From contig OX439134.1 of the NCBI GenBank assembly GCA_949318235.1, positions 22,697,631 to 22,761,630 of the forward strand: DNA of 64,000 nt, written 5' to 3'. The notes beneath the pieces were generated by a model. The model saw nothing but the letters and a program-made list of their open reading frames with translations. It was not told the origin of the DNA and searched no databases. The DNA comes from Ecdyonurus torrentis (taxonomy: Eukaryota > Arthropoda > Insecta > Ephemeroptera > Heptageniidae). The first letter of the stretch is position 1. Every line of letters starts with the position of its first letter. Of the stretch, positions 40,577 to 53,171 are shown in pieces. The position numbers and the translations under genes are program-made.

Positions 40577-40875
40577 TATACGTATTATAGACCGGTTGCA
40601 CTCATATTTAAGAGCCGCCATATTGTTGGTCAGGAATACATATAGGCCAGCATAGGAAAAATGTCATTTTTATTTTTTTAATAGCAAAAGAAGCTCAATC
40701 AAAGCCTTATTTCTAGCTCCTAATAAGCTTGAAGAATATGAGAAAAATTCATTCAGTTTAAATATAAACTCTTTTTGTATAATGAAAAATTAGAAGAAAT
40801 GATGTTTCCCCCATGCTGGACAATGCATTAGGCACCACAAACATAGTGACAAAGCGCAAGGATGTGCAAGGGGTT
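40577..40875 (+). mobile_element. Family H MITE, copy 1
   Basis: ACGTATTATAGACCGGTTGC, GAGCCGCCATATTGTTGGTC and GACAAAGCGCAAGGATGTGC match copies 2 and 3. The ends GACCGGTTGCAC and (reversed, best seen in copy 2) GACCCGTTGCAC are inverted. Interior words (GGCCAGCATAGGAAAA, GAATATGAGAAAAAT, CCATGCTGGACAATG) parallel those of family A at the same relative places. Confidence 0.83.
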
Positions 40876-40888
40876 TATATTATATTAC

Positions 40889-41108
40889 ACTGCACTTACA
40901 AAAATAAATATACGTAATAATTATGCTAGCTGATTTTCAGCACAATTTTTTCAATACAGCATAATCAATGCTGTACTGCGCATAATATGTTTCAAATCAT
41001 AATTATTATGTTGTACAGCATAATTATTTATGTTGTTCTAATTTAGCATCATTTATGCTATAATGACATAAATACAGCATAAATTAAGTAATCTTTTCTT
41101 TCCGTGTA
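40889..41108 (+). mobile_element. Family I MITE, copy 9, full length
   Basis: ACTTACAAAAATAAATATAC at the left and TTTCTTTCCGTGTACG at the right. It carries the whole series of GCATAATTATGC-like inverted words. Best reference copy of the family (about 220 bp). It starts just after family H copy 1. Confidence 0.85.
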
Positions 41109-41481
41109 CGTATATATTATACTGCATTATCATTCTTCAATTAGTGCGTGATAATCGCCAAAACAAGATCAGAGATTTTTACAACACTTTTTCTCGCACA
41201 GTTTTCCCCAGATAATCACCCAAATGTTAGTAATTATAAAATGTAATGTATATACTGTAAAATATTTTATTCCTATAACTTGACTGTATGAATATGAGAA
41301 AGGGGGGTTGCAATGTTGCAATAACTTCTCAACTTCTTTAGCAATGGTTTATGTCATATTTTGTATAATATATTATTGACTATTACAATTGATTTCGGTA
41401 ATAGGTGCGGCGAGCAGAGCAGGAAAACTTGAAAATTCCCTAATTTCCTATCTTTTAGCTTATCAGAGGGGCATGTACTTA

Positions 41482-41920
41482 TAGGGTCTATGCATTCATT
41501 TTAAATTCGATGCCATGTGGATAACCCAATACAGTACACGTACAGCTCTGGCCAAAAGTTCCCGAACGATTTGCATATAGGCCACCCGTAACCATATACT
41601 ATAATATGTTATCTTTATGAGAAAACGCAGCGGCCGCCGCTGCCCCGTTCGGTAACTTTTGGCCAGAGCTGTACATGGGCTGGTATAGGAAAATGACTCA
41701 TTTTACCAGTTTAAAAATACTAAGAAATATTTTTTAGGGCATTTATGCTGTTCATATAGGTTGAATTAGTATCTCAGAAAAAACAACAACAGAAAGTTAA
41801 ACATTTTCCCATAAATAAAATAGCCAAAAATGAAGTTTGCCCTATGCTGAGCAATTTTGTTCATCGCTCCAGTATGGCGTTTAAGCGCATTAAATATGAC
41901 GTCATGCGCATACACCCTAT
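41482..41920 (+). mobile_element. Family A MITE, copy 15, split by element F
   Basis: Left end TAGGGTCTATGCATTCATT, right end ATATGACGTCATGCGCATAC then ACCCTA. A 129-bp TA-flanked element interrupts it between CACG and CATGGGCTGG. Confidence 0.9.
41543..41671. mobile_element. Element F, mariner-type MITE
   Basis: Terminal inverted repeats CAGCTCTGGCCAAAAGTTCC and (reversed) CAGCTCTGGCCAAAAGTTAC, continuing to CGAACG, flanked by TA at 41541-41542 and 41672-41673. The centre contains the palindrome GCAGCGGCCGCCGCTGC. The CAGCTCTGG end and the TA target are typical of Tc1/mariner MITEs. Confidence 0.88.
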
Positions 41921-43543
41921 ATAGTGTTTTGAAAGAAAAAAAATCCTTCCCTCTTTCTACCACTTACTCATACTGCATGCTTTATATACGTTTATTTATC
42001 TTTTTTTGGCGTATTCATATTTATTTTGCTAATTAAAATATTCTTGGGTAATGAATAATGAATGCTCCGACATATTACCATACATGACACATACATACTG
42101 ACCATAATAGTTTGTTCTGTAAAGTATAGTGAGTTTTCTTAATAATGATTGGCTGCCCCGAAAAAAAAAAAAGTATACACACATTCATTGATTGATTTTT
42201 TATTTATTTATTATTATTATTATTATTTTTTTTTTTTTGAGCCGATAAAAACGAGTCACTGTTGAGCATGGAACTTATTTTGTGTGTGAAGTTTCTTTCA
42301 TTCTTATCAGGTCTAAAAAAATGTCTAAACGAAGAAATGACATGATCATCCATACATATAAAATATAAACGTAAAAAATAGGTAATGACGCCATGATCAG
42401 GTGTTCTTAACAAAAGAAAAAAATCTAAGCTGGCTCAATAATTGTGTGTAGTTTGCAGAACGAACTAGTTTATTTTATTTTATTGCACACCATGATGTCA
42501 GTGTTACATTACAATATTAAATGAAAACTTGATATTTACATCAGCTTAGTAAGCACAAGAATGCACAAAGTGACAACAATATCATCATATTTATGTTGAG
42601 ATTTGCTTTTTCTAGGAATATTGATGTTTAGCCACTTGATATTGTATATTATGCGAATAAGAATGATAAATATTAATAATGCAAAGCATGCAAATCTCTA
42701 TAGAAATGTCTATGTTTTACTTCTACGTAAATAAGTATGTTAGTACCAACTATATCACATACCACCCAAGTAGCTTGTACGACTTAGCAAATTATTGTCT
42801 CGCATGTCACAAGCTTCGCAGCAAAATACATATAAATATATAACATATATAATAAATAATAATTGTATCATCTGCATTATAGCACATATATGGAGTTGGG
42901 ATCTAATGTTTGCTGTAGTTTATAGGAACTTTAATCAAAACTTTCATTGAATGTTTGTGAATGCATTAGAATGACTCAATGGAAATTTTTATTATTGTTT
43001 TACTTTTTTGTTTTTTATTCGCTTCTTTTCCTCCTTGGTGTTTTTTTTTTTTTTTTTTATCAGCTCTCTTTCTCTCTCTGAAATATAAAAATAATTCACT
43101 TGAAAACATATTTGTTCTAACAATTTTTTATTAAAAAAGTAAGAAACCACATCTCTTCGACATAAAATGGTAAAAAAAAAAAAAAAAAAAAAAAGAGTGA
43201 TACAATATTTTGCAAAGCCGGCGCCGAGAAAGTAATTAAGCCATTGTGGGCAAAGTAATTTGTATTCAGTTTTTGTTGGCGAGGCAAGCCAGGCAGCCAG
43301 GCAGACCGCGGTCACAACGTGATTTCGGTCGCGGCTTAAATTGCTAATTCAAGTGAGAGAGAACTAGTCGACTCTTTTAATAAACTTTTTGTTATTAACA
43401 ATTTTAGCTGGGGTTTTAATTTTCTTTCTTAGAATTTATTTTATTATTTTTTATTATTATTATTATTGTAACTTTATATTTCATAGCAGAGTGTTAATTT
43501 ATAAATGTGTATTCAGTTTCATACACGTTTTATCGCTTGTGTA

Positions 43544-43546
<3 letters not shown>
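41921..43546. other. AT-rich interval
   Basis: T-rich tract at 42222-42238 and A-rich at 43173-43194. Open frames at 42204-42413 and 42992-43315 have no convincing splice context. No gene called. Confidence 0.45.

Positions 43547-43580
<34 letters not shown>
43547..43580 (+). repeat. (GA)n microsatellite
   Basis: Perfect tract. A G14 run follows at about 43664. Confidence 0.96.
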
Positions 43581-43583
<3 letters not shown>

Positions 43584-44545
43584 AGATTTGCATATACTCG
43601 AGAAATTATCCATAAGTAATATAATAGCTATATCCATATATCCATACACACACAAAAACATTGGGGGGGGGGGGGGAATTTGAAAAAGAATAATAATAAT
43701 AAAAAAAAAAACTTTATTTATAAAAGTTGTATTACGATTAAAACTTTTTAAATCACGTATCTCCATTTAATTAAGATTTTTCAACAAATTTAGAAAATAC
43801 CAAATTGTTTACATACCAGCTTTAATTTGGTCGTTAAAATAAAGTAAAGTATTATACGTGTATCTTTAAATTCGTAAGAAAATTAATTTACAAGTATACT
43901 TGAGGTCTCAAATTTTTACAATAGAACAAAATTATTGTTGAATTTCAAAAAAATATTTGATTTTCAATTTTATTAGTAAATTATTAAACCTAAAAAATAA
44001 AATTGGTAAAAAAAAAAAAAGGTGGTAAAGGGTGAAATAAAAGGGGTCTTCAATGACTTTACGTAGCACAATTCGTATGCTCATTTTTTAGTGACCTAAT
44101 AACGACAGGAAAAAAGTAGCGAAAACAAAAAATCTGGTCTGTATTTGAAATAATAATCAAGCCAACACATGCATTGAAGAGATTTTTTTTTCTTTTTTTT
44201 TTTTTTTCAAATAATAATGTTTCCAAGAAATTATGACAGAAAATGAAATGAATACGGAAAATAATTTTGAAAGAAGAAAAATGTATTTCCATGCACATAT
44301 TTTACTCAATATTTATATTCTGGAAAAAAAAATCAGCAGCCACATTATAAATCTGCGGCAGATGAAGGATAAACTTCAAGAAATTGAGATGATGAAATTA
44401 AATTATAAATTTAATATCTTTATTATTGAAATATGAATTATTTTTTTAATACTTCCAAGAAAAGTAATAAAGGAGGTTTTTATGTTAAAGTTTAATTGGT
44501 TCATAGCTTTGATATTATGCATGTTACCATTGACAGTCGGCTATA
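43581..44545. other. AT-rich interval
   Basis: The 67-codon frame at 44233-44436 includes a charged stretch (LRQMKDKLQEIEMMKL) that could be a coiled-coil exon, but no good acceptor or donor was found. Not called. Confidence 0.35.
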
Positions 44546-44851
44546 TAGGGTGTATGCGCATGACGTCATACCGAATGCTCGTCCACGCCATACTGCAGTA
44601 GTGAATATAACATTGCTCAGCGTAGGACAAACGTAGTTTTTGTATATTTTCTTTGGGAAGTCAGCTAATTTTTTTTCATTATTATTTTTCTCACATATTT
44701 GAGATACTAATTCAACATATTTACAGCATTAATGCTCTCAAAAATATTGCACGTATTTTTTTTAACTGGCAAAATAAGTTATTTTACCATACCAGTCCAT
44801 GTTATTGAGTGATCCAACATGTCGTTGACTTTAAAATGAATGCAAACATAT
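44546..44851 (-). mobile_element. Family A MITE, copy 16
   Basis: Reverse, full length. TGACGTCA near 44561. It ends TTTAAAATGAATGCAAACAT then ATTA, where copy 17 begins in the opposite sense. Confidence 0.9.
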
Positions 44852-45157
44852 TATAGGGTCTATGTATTCATGTTTAAGTCAACGCCATGTTGGATCACTC
44901 AATAACATGGGTGGCATAGGAAAATAACGCATTTTGCCAGTTTAAAACCACTATATGCAATATTTTTGAGAGCATTGATGCTATGTTGAATTAGTATCTC
45001 AAGTATTTGTGAGAAAATTAACAATAATAAAAAATTAACAGATTTTCCAAAGAAAATTGCCTAAAAGGAAGTTTGTCCTATATGCTCAGCAATGTTGTTC
45101 ACTACTCCAGTATGGCTTCCAAGTGTATTAAATATGACGTCATCCGCATACACCCTA
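44852..45157 (+). mobile_element. Family A MITE, copy 17
   Basis: Full length. TATAGGGTCTATGTATTCAT to ATGACGTCATCCGCATACAC then CCTA. Head-to-head with copy 16 with no spacer, octamer-bearing ends outward. Confidence 0.9.
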
Positions 45158-45209
45158 TGTAGTTTTGCAACTTGCAAGTGTATGCACTCTGTAGAAATAT
45201 CATGAACAT

Positions 45210-45211
<2 letters not shown>

Positions 45212-45283
<72 letters not shown>

Positions 45284-45305
45284 TCCCTCTCCCTCTCCCT
45301 CTCTC
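45212..45305 (+). repeat. (CT)n passing into (CCCTCT)n
   Basis: A dinucleotide tract that turns into a hexanucleotide repeat at its right end. Confidence 0.97.
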
Positions 45306-45711
45306 ACTTCATATTTAAATATTTAGTTAAATTAAAACTGATTTCATTACAAGTTAATATTCATGTTTCACGCAGCAAAACGCCACATGATGCAATAATT
45401 AAAACTCAGTCCTGCAGATGTTAATTAAATAATTTCTCACAACAAATGAGAAATGTCCGCGCAGGAAACTGTTATGATCATAATTAAAATTTTACATCAT
45501 AAATGTTTCGTTAAAAATAATATTAATAAAATTTGATATTTTAATTTTCTCAATCAATTTTCTGTTATAAATAAAAAAAATTCTAATTTGCATATTTAAT
45601 TATTTTCTACACGGAGAGAATTCAACTCATATTTTTGCACTGGTCTTGTAGAAACAAGAGACGGCAGGCAAGCAAAATTACGTAATGTTTTGTTATTTTT
45701 CTATATATATA
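45306..45711. other. AT-rich interval
   Basis: Nothing recognised. Confidence 0.4.
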
Positions 45712-46024
45712 TAGGGTGTATACATTCATGTTAAAGTCAACGCCATGTTGGATCACTCAATAACATGGGCTGCATAGGAAAATGACATGACTCATTTTGC
45801 CAGTTTATAAATACCATAAGCAATTTTTTTTAGTATATTTACTATCATAATGTTGTTAATATCTAGAATTAATACCTCAAAGTATGAATGAAAAATAATA
45901 ATTAACTGATTTCCAAAAGAAACTATATCCAAAAGCAAAGCTAGTCCTGTGCTGAGCAATGTTGTTCATTGATCCAGTATGGCGTCGAAGCGCATTCAGT
46001 ATGACGTCATGTGGATACACCCTA
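45712..46024 (+). mobile_element. Family A MITE, copy 18
   Basis: Full length. TAGGGTGTATACATTCATG to ATGACGTCATGTGGATACAC then CCTA. The repeated ATGACATGAC near 45782 is a small duplication. Confidence 0.9.
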
Positions 46025-47947
46025 TATAGTTAAGCTGATGTGGGTTGTGCTGACTATAGTTTTGTGTTTTCACAGTGTCCAAAATTAATTAATATTAAAT
46101 CGTGTTTTGGCAATTTTTCTTTAATGAAGGTTTCGTATTTAATTTTGTTAAAAATGTTGTATAAATTAAAATATCGAAGACAAATAGCAGGTCATTTGAT
46201 TTTGTTCCTCCCTCCATGCAGATATTTCTGGAACACAACATGGTGAACGTCATTTATCACCAAGCCACAGGTTATAAAAATACTTGCTGATGTGAACCAC
46301 TGCAAGGTCAAAGGTCAACTACAGGTCAAGTCCAATCACTTATTGCTATCGATTAATTTTTGACATACACTCATTTATCCACTTGAATGGATTTGGCATG
46401 TATATATTGAGCTAAGATACTCGCCGCTTCAGCGCTTTATTATTATTATTATTATTATTCTTTCTTTCTTCTTTCTTCTTTCTTTTTTCTTTTTTCTTTT
46501 TTCTTTTTTCTTTCTTTTTTTTTTTTTTTTTTTTTTAATTTCCAATATATTTTGTGACTATTATTAATTTAATATTATTATTATTTGGGTTTCTTTTTTA
46601 TATAAATTTTACCACAAAATCACACAAAAATAAAACCAAATATTTTCAAAGCATTTCGCGTATAATTCCGAAATTATTTCAAATTTACTATTTTTATAAA
46701 TTTGAAATAATAATTTTTTAAAAAAATTATAAAGCTCCTTTCCCCCTTTCTTTTGTAACAACATAAGCATATTTGATATGATACGCACAATCACACAGTC
46801 ACACTTTCTGAATTATAAAAATCGCAATTACTAATTACAAAAGTGGTGATTATGGCATTAGCATAAACCATAGTATAATATATATATATATATATATTTA
46901 TACTATGCATAAACTCTATAGAAACTTTTAGAGTTTTATTTTATTTTTTTTTTTTTTTTTTAACCCCAAAATTTATATAGTATATCAGATTTTTGACAAC
47001 ACTTTGTGTTTAAGGTTTTAAAATTGATTTCAATCATTATTATTGTTTTTTTTTTATAATTTATTATAATTTTTAATTTAAAATGGAAATTAAGTGTTTG
47101 TTTTTTGTGTTTTTTAAATATTTTTGTGATTTTTTAATTCTACACAAAAAAGACACGCGTTTAAATAAATAAATTAAAAGAAAAGTTTGCACCTGCATGT
47201 TCTTAATAAAAAAAATCAACGCATAAAAAAAAAAAAAAGCTTGCACATTGTGAAGTAGCATATCATTATAATATATTAAAATATATCATTTAGAAAAAAT
47301 ATATTATTTCTTTATTCATTCATTTAAATTTCTCGCGCCAAATATAGAGCACAATTGAAATGATCATAACAATAAGTATGCAAATTGGAAGTTTAAACGC
47401 TCCTCCCACCACACTACACGGAGAAAAATTTGCATGTCAATTAAATAGTGGATCCACTGAAATATAACGACACTTAACATACAAATATTGTGCTCACGAA
47501 CTTTTACACTTTTAATTTCATGTTCGTTTGTACGAACTTTTAGAAATTTTTAACAAAATGATTCGCGGGTTAATTGAGTCAATAGATTAATTAATTAAAT
47601 ACGTTAATCAAGTTGAACTACTTGACGTTTATTTGTGTTATTTAACTGACAATTAAAACATTTAATTATTTTTTGAACTAATGGTCCCAAAAAATTCTAT
47701 ACAATAATTTTTGTCGGAGGGAAATACTTCTCTCCCCCCCCCCCCCTTATTTTGAAGTATATGCCTCAAAACGCAATTTCTTGCTAAATTATTCAAATTT
47801 TAATTGAACTTCAATTTAGTCTCGGGTTAAAAAGCGCGTTTTTTTCTAAAGATGCTCACCAACATAAAAATTATAGCCAACAACCTTGACTTTGAAATGC
47901 TCAAAAAAAGTTGAAAAGTGGACAGATGACTTTTGTTTTCTTTTGTA
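46025..47947. other. Unassigned interval
   Basis: A nuclear-receptor-like cluster at 46300-46330, a CTTT-rich run at 46460-46540, (TA)n near 46879-46900 and a C14 tract near 47733. No gene or MITE recognised. Confidence 0.4.
46303..46331 (+). promoter_or_regulatory. Candidate DR1 nuclear-receptor element
   Basis: AAGGTCAAAGGTCA is a perfect direct repeat of AGGTCA with one-base spacing, followed 6 bp later by another AGGTCA. DR1 sites bind HNF4, RXR and COUP-TF type receptors in animals. Binding here is inference. Confidence 0.35.
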
Positions 47948-48140
47948 TAGGGTGTATGGTGTATGCATTCATGTTCAAGTCAACGCCATATTGGATCACT
48001 CAATAACATAGGCCGCATAGGAAAATGGCTCATTTTGCCAGTTTAAAAAGCAATATTGTTAAGATCATAAATGTTGTTAATAGTTGAATTAATTTTTCAA
48101 GTATGTAAAAAAAATAATAATAATAATAACAAAACATTAA

Positions 48141-48908
48141 AGTAGTTTGAACGAGTTTTGATATTATTTAAACGCCGTTTTAGTGCTACCTATAGATTCC
48201 TTATTTCTCTATGCTCCTATTGATGTAATAAAAAATACATTTAGTTCGAAACGCAAATAAAAAAATAGCCGCAAAGTCGAGCATTTTCCTCATACAGCAT
48301 TGGTTAATGGCTGAAAAAGCCAGGATCCTTCCACAGTAGATCATTCATATTTCTGCGAAAGTGTATTTAAATGGACTCAAAAACAGATAAATCAGCTCTT
48401 TGATAAACAAAGAAACTTTTAAAAGCATTAAACTAAATTTGGTTCGAAACGCACTGAGAACTTTGTGACTAAAAGAGCTGAAAATGAGAATTTTTTTGTT
48501 AACCAGTAATTTTTATATAGTTCGGAAATCGGCCGCTAGAGGTGCCGAATCATGGCGATCGCGGGAGAAACGAGATATAAACGTCAATTGAGCTCATAAA
48601 CGTTAATAAAACTCTTGTAATGTACTTAATATGTATTAACTTCATTATAATTAATTAATATATGCACTGAGAAGCGAGAAAAGTGTTTGATTAGAAAATA
48701 GTTACAAAAAGCAATATATATATGATTTGCTGGATAAGCTCTTAGTGCCTTGACAGCACAGTTTGGTAGAGCGCCGCTTTTACATGACGAGGGTCAGCGG
48801 ATCGAGACTCGGTTATTGCAAAGTTTTTAATGATGAAATTAAATTCAAGTGAGCGCCAAACTTCAAATAAATTTAAAATCAGCTGTGAACAACCTCGTTC
48901 AAACTACT
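48141..48908. mobile_element. Element G, 768-bp TTAA-flanked transposon
   Basis: Terminal inverted repeats AGTAGTTTGAACGAG and CTCGTTCAAACTACT, with TTAA at 48137-48140 and 48909-48912. Its insertion into a family A copy makes the boundaries unambiguous. TTAA duplication is characteristic of piggyBac elements, although the end does not look like the usual CCC start. Internally TTNGTTCGAAACGCA occurs twice. A tRNA-like segment lies near the right end. No transposase frame. Confidence 0.88.
48744..48816 (+). other. tRNA-like segment (possible Pol III promoter relic)
   Basis: AGCACAGTTTGGTAGAGCG resembles a tRNA A box and D arm. GGATCGAGACT, about 35 bp later, resembles a B box. The D stem has a mismatch, and the anticodon and T stems do not close well, so this is not a working tRNA gene. 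It is more like the head of a tRNA-derived SINE carried inside element G. Confidence 0.45.
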
Positions 48909-49008
48909 TTAACAGATTTTGCAAAGAAAATAGCCAAAAATGAAGTTTGTCCTATGCTATGTATGGCGTCCAAGCGCATTAAATATGACGTCATCCGCAT
49001 ACACCCTA

Positions 49009-49438
49009 TCTTCATACTCACTGAACTATACCATATTTAGAAAAACAAGACGTGTAAGCAGTGTCTTATTTCTTCCCGTGTAGCAAACAGATATAATTTT
49101 ATGATATGTAAAAAAAAAAAAAAAAAAAAAATTTGGAAGTATAAAATAACTTTATTGAAAAGTAAGTTTCGAATATCACACCCAAAAAAAAAATATAAAA
49201 AAAAAGTTGAATGGTATAGAATAGAAGAAAAATCTTTACACATTAATATTTCAATTTATTATTATTATTATTTTTCGTACATTAATATTTCAATTTATAT
49301 TTTTGACAAAACGCTTTATCACCGAAACCAATATAAATTTTAAATGTTTTCTTTAGAAAAAAAAATTGGCACCATTCCATAATTTTGTAGTGAATATAGT
49401 ATGACCAAGGTTGTGGGGTAATATCATGGAGTGAGTGC

Positions 49439-49440
<2 letters not shown>
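49009..49440. other. AT-rich interval
   Basis: A-rich near 49111-49130. Nothing else recognised. Confidence 0.4.

Positions 49441-49492
<52 letters not shown>
49441..49492 (+). repeat. (GA)n microsatellite
   Basis: Perfect tract. Confidence 0.97.
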
Positions 49493-49494
<2 letters not shown>

Positions 49495-49643
49495 ACCACG
49501 GGGCAGGTTCCTAAACACAAAAATAAAATAAAACAACTTCTCTTTCTTTCTTTTCTTTTTTATCTCAACTAAAAATTGTTTTAAAAAATGTGCAAAGTAT
49601 TTTGAATTGTGCGGGTAATACAAGTTATATAATTTAATATTAA

Positions 49644-49949
49644 AGGCATAGAACATGTTAAACAAAAAACATGTCTAATATCCTAACATACCTAAATATC
49701 AACGTTGATTTGGCCGGAGTCATTGATTTCTAATTTATTTTACATTCAAGAAATGGCAGCTGCGGGTTTATGACGTCACAGCTCACTAGTCTACGCGCGC
49801 GGAAACAGGCGAGCTGTGACGTCATGAACCCGCATCTGACATATTGTAAATGTAAAATAAATTAGAAATCAAGACTGTGGCCAAATCAACGTTGATATTT
49901 AGGTATGTTAAGATATTAGACAAGTTTTTGTTCAAGGTGTTCTATGCCT
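49644..49949. mobile_element. Foldback element L, TTAA-flanked
   Basis: 306 bp flanked by TTAA (49640-49643 and 49950-49953). The arms begin AGGCATAGAACA and pair along about 140 bp. The inner stem contains ATGACGTCACAGCTC and GAGCTGTGACGTCAT, which puts two TGACGTCA octamers (49771-49778 and 49817-49824) in inverted positions around a GC-rich loop (ACGCGCGCGG). The ends resemble those of family M. Confidence 0.9.
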
Positions 49950-50290
49950 TTAATAATAATATATACATCTTAAATGATATATACAGAGTCAATAAGTAAA
50001 CATATGGCTACATATTATAATGTCTGCTTGCTTCAGTGCAGTACAATAACCAGTTCTGTGATAAACACATGAATAAGACAATGACTCAATTACCGACGTT
50101 CATCATATCTCTGACGTCACAACACACACGCAATGCACGTAACTGCATGCTGCACTTGCAAGTAACTGTTTCTGTATTTCTTAAAGGGATACATTTTGCT
50201 CCTAAAAAATTTAATGAAAAACGTAATATTCATGAGATGGGAATATTATTCTTACATAATAATAATATATTAGTTCCTTAAACCCTCATA

Positions 50291-50734
50291 TAGCCTCACA
50301 AACTGGGGTTAAAAAAACTGTAAAGTATAAACAACGTTCTAGCAAATTCATGACGTCACGAAATCCAGGTCTATAGAGTGTATGCATTCATGTTAAAGTC
50401 AACACCATGTTGGATTATAGTCAATAGCATGGGCAGCATAGGAAAATAATTCATTTAGGGAGTTTAAAAACAGTGCAATATTTCTGAAAGCATTGATGTT
50501 GTTAATTGGTTAAATTTATCTAAAATATGTGAGAAAAATAATAATAACAAAAAAAATTAACCGATTTGTCTAAGAAAATAGCCCCAAACTAAGTTTGTCC
50601 TTATACTGAGCAATGTTATTCACTACTCCAGTATGGTCTCCAAGCGCAATAAATATGACGTCATGCAGATACACCCTATATACATTATAATTGAAATTGT
50701 AAAGTAGGTTTTCTCCCCAGTTTCTGTGACTATA
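50291..50734 (+). mobile_element. Family D MITE, copy 2, split by family A
   Basis: TAGCCTCACAAACTGGGG to CCCCAGTTTCTGTGACTATA, with TGACGTCA at 50351-50358. Family A copy 20 sits just after CCAGGTCTA. Confidence 0.8.
50374..50678 (+). mobile_element. Family A MITE, copy 20
   Basis: TAGAGTGTATGCATTCATG to ATGACGTCATGCAGATACAC then CCTA. Comparison with family D copy 1 shows that TA is the target duplication. Confidence 0.9.
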
Positions 50735-50759
50735 CTGAAGAGTTAAGTGACAAAATATT

Positions 50760-51067
50760 TATACGTATTATAGACCGGTTGTACTCATATTTAAGAGCCG
50801 CCATATTGTTGGTCAGGAATACATAGGACAACATAGGCAAAACTTTTTTTTTTTTTTTTTTTTAGTAGCAAAAAGAAGCTTTAAATCTCAATCAAAGCCT
50901 TATTTCTATAGCTTCTAATATGCTACAAGAATATGAGAAAAATTCATTCAGTTGAAATAAACTCTTTTTATGTTAAAAAATTAGGAGAAATGGTGTTTTC
51001 CCTATGCTGGACAATGCAGTAGTCACCACAAACATGGTGACAAAGCGCAAGGATGTGCAACGGGTCA
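50760..51067 (+). mobile_element. Family H MITE, copy 2
   Basis: TACGTATTATAGACCGGTTG to GATGTGCAACGGGTCACAT, closely matching copy 1. A T20 tract lies inside. Confidence 0.85.
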
Positions 51068-51248
51068 CATATCGCATGATTTATCATTGAGTGTTTTTAT
51101 TATTATTATTTTTTGAGGCCAGTGTAGCTCTTTAATTATTATCGCATTGCTAATGCCTGCAAAGGTCCGTGGACAAAAGGCCTTCGGATAAAATATCCTG
51201 CCTGTTTCGCACATATAGGGTCTTTATCCTATGGCCCTTCTGTAGGTT

Positions 51249-51408
51249 GGTTTAAAAATACTTAGCAATGTTTTTGACACCATTATTTAATGCTCTATAA
51301 TCTATTATAATGGAATATTTAATGGTTTTCATAAAAGAAAATACTACGCCGTTTGTCTTATGCTGAGTAATGTTATTCGTTGCTACAGTATGGCTTCGAA
51401 GCGCATTC
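51249..51408 (+). mobile_element. Family A MITE, copy 21, worn fragment
   Basis: GGTTTAAAAATACTTAGCAA, TGTCTTATGCTGAGTAATGT and CAGTATGGCTTCGAAGCGCA remain. Both ends are gone. Confidence 0.65.
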
Positions 51409-51671
51409 CCACACTTTTTCGTGGGATGACAATATACAAATATTGGTTCATTTTATTGAATTAAATTATTAAACAACCTTGGTTACGAAATTAAAGCACC
51501 TATAAAACCCCGAACAATGCATTGTGTTACCCCCAAAATATGGGCGTCACATAAGGAATATTTAAGGTATATTATTTAGGATTTACATGTAAAAGGTTAG
51601 ACTGAAGAACTTATCCATTTGTGCTTTATATATAACCGTTACAGCACACTATATATCCAACTGCACACAAT

Positions 51672-51825
51672 TTATACATTTCTCCCAATACTAATTCGAG
51701 CAGGATGCAGTGTAATTAACTATGTAAAGTCAACTGTGATTGGCTGGTAGTTTTATAACACGCCCTCTGATTGGTTAAGCACCGCGGAAACAGCTTTTGG
51801 CGGGAAAGACTTTGTTGTGGCATAC
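51672..51825 (-). mobile_element. Family N repeat, copy 3
   Basis: Reverse of copies 1 and 2. On its own strand it reads GTCTTTCCCGCCAAAAGCTG (a consensus E2F-type TTTCCCGCC), then AACCAATCAGAG, then AGCCAATCACAG. It is the best preserved copy of the promoter-like arrangement. Confidence 0.8.
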
Positions 51826-52730
<905 letters not shown>

Positions 52731-52894
52731 GTAGACTGCAATGTTATGCTAATGTACTATATGACTATTATGAGTTAGCACAAGTGATGTAGGACTGACT
52801 GTCAGACACAAATGAGCGCCACTATATTGTCAGCAATGTTTACTTTGGTGCAGCATCATGTGTCAATCATCTATCTCGTCTTTGTTTTGATTTC

Positions 52895-53171
<277 letters not shown>

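Larger units (their letters stand above)
47948..49008 (+). mobile_element. Family A MITE, copy 19, split by element G
   Basis: Left part 47948-48136 (TAGGGTGTATGG with the GTGTATG word duplicated, then the normal series) and right part 48913-49008 (CAGATTTTGCAAAGAAAATA to GACGTCATCCGCATACACCC). The interruption is exactly element G with its TTAA duplication. Confidence 0.88.

Noticed and set aside
44233..44436. Charged, coiled-coil-like open frame as an exon
   Set aside because: No pyrimidine-rich acceptor and no GTAAG-type donor around it. AT-rich chance frames favour Lys, Ile and Asn.
47412..47690. Another CACGGA-ended element
   Set aside because: One end word (ACACGGAGAAAAATTT) is present but no inverted partner could be found within a reasonable distance.
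48744..48816. A functional tRNA gene
   Set aside because: D, anticodon and T stems all have mismatches and it lies inside a transposon. Kept only as a tRNA-like relic.
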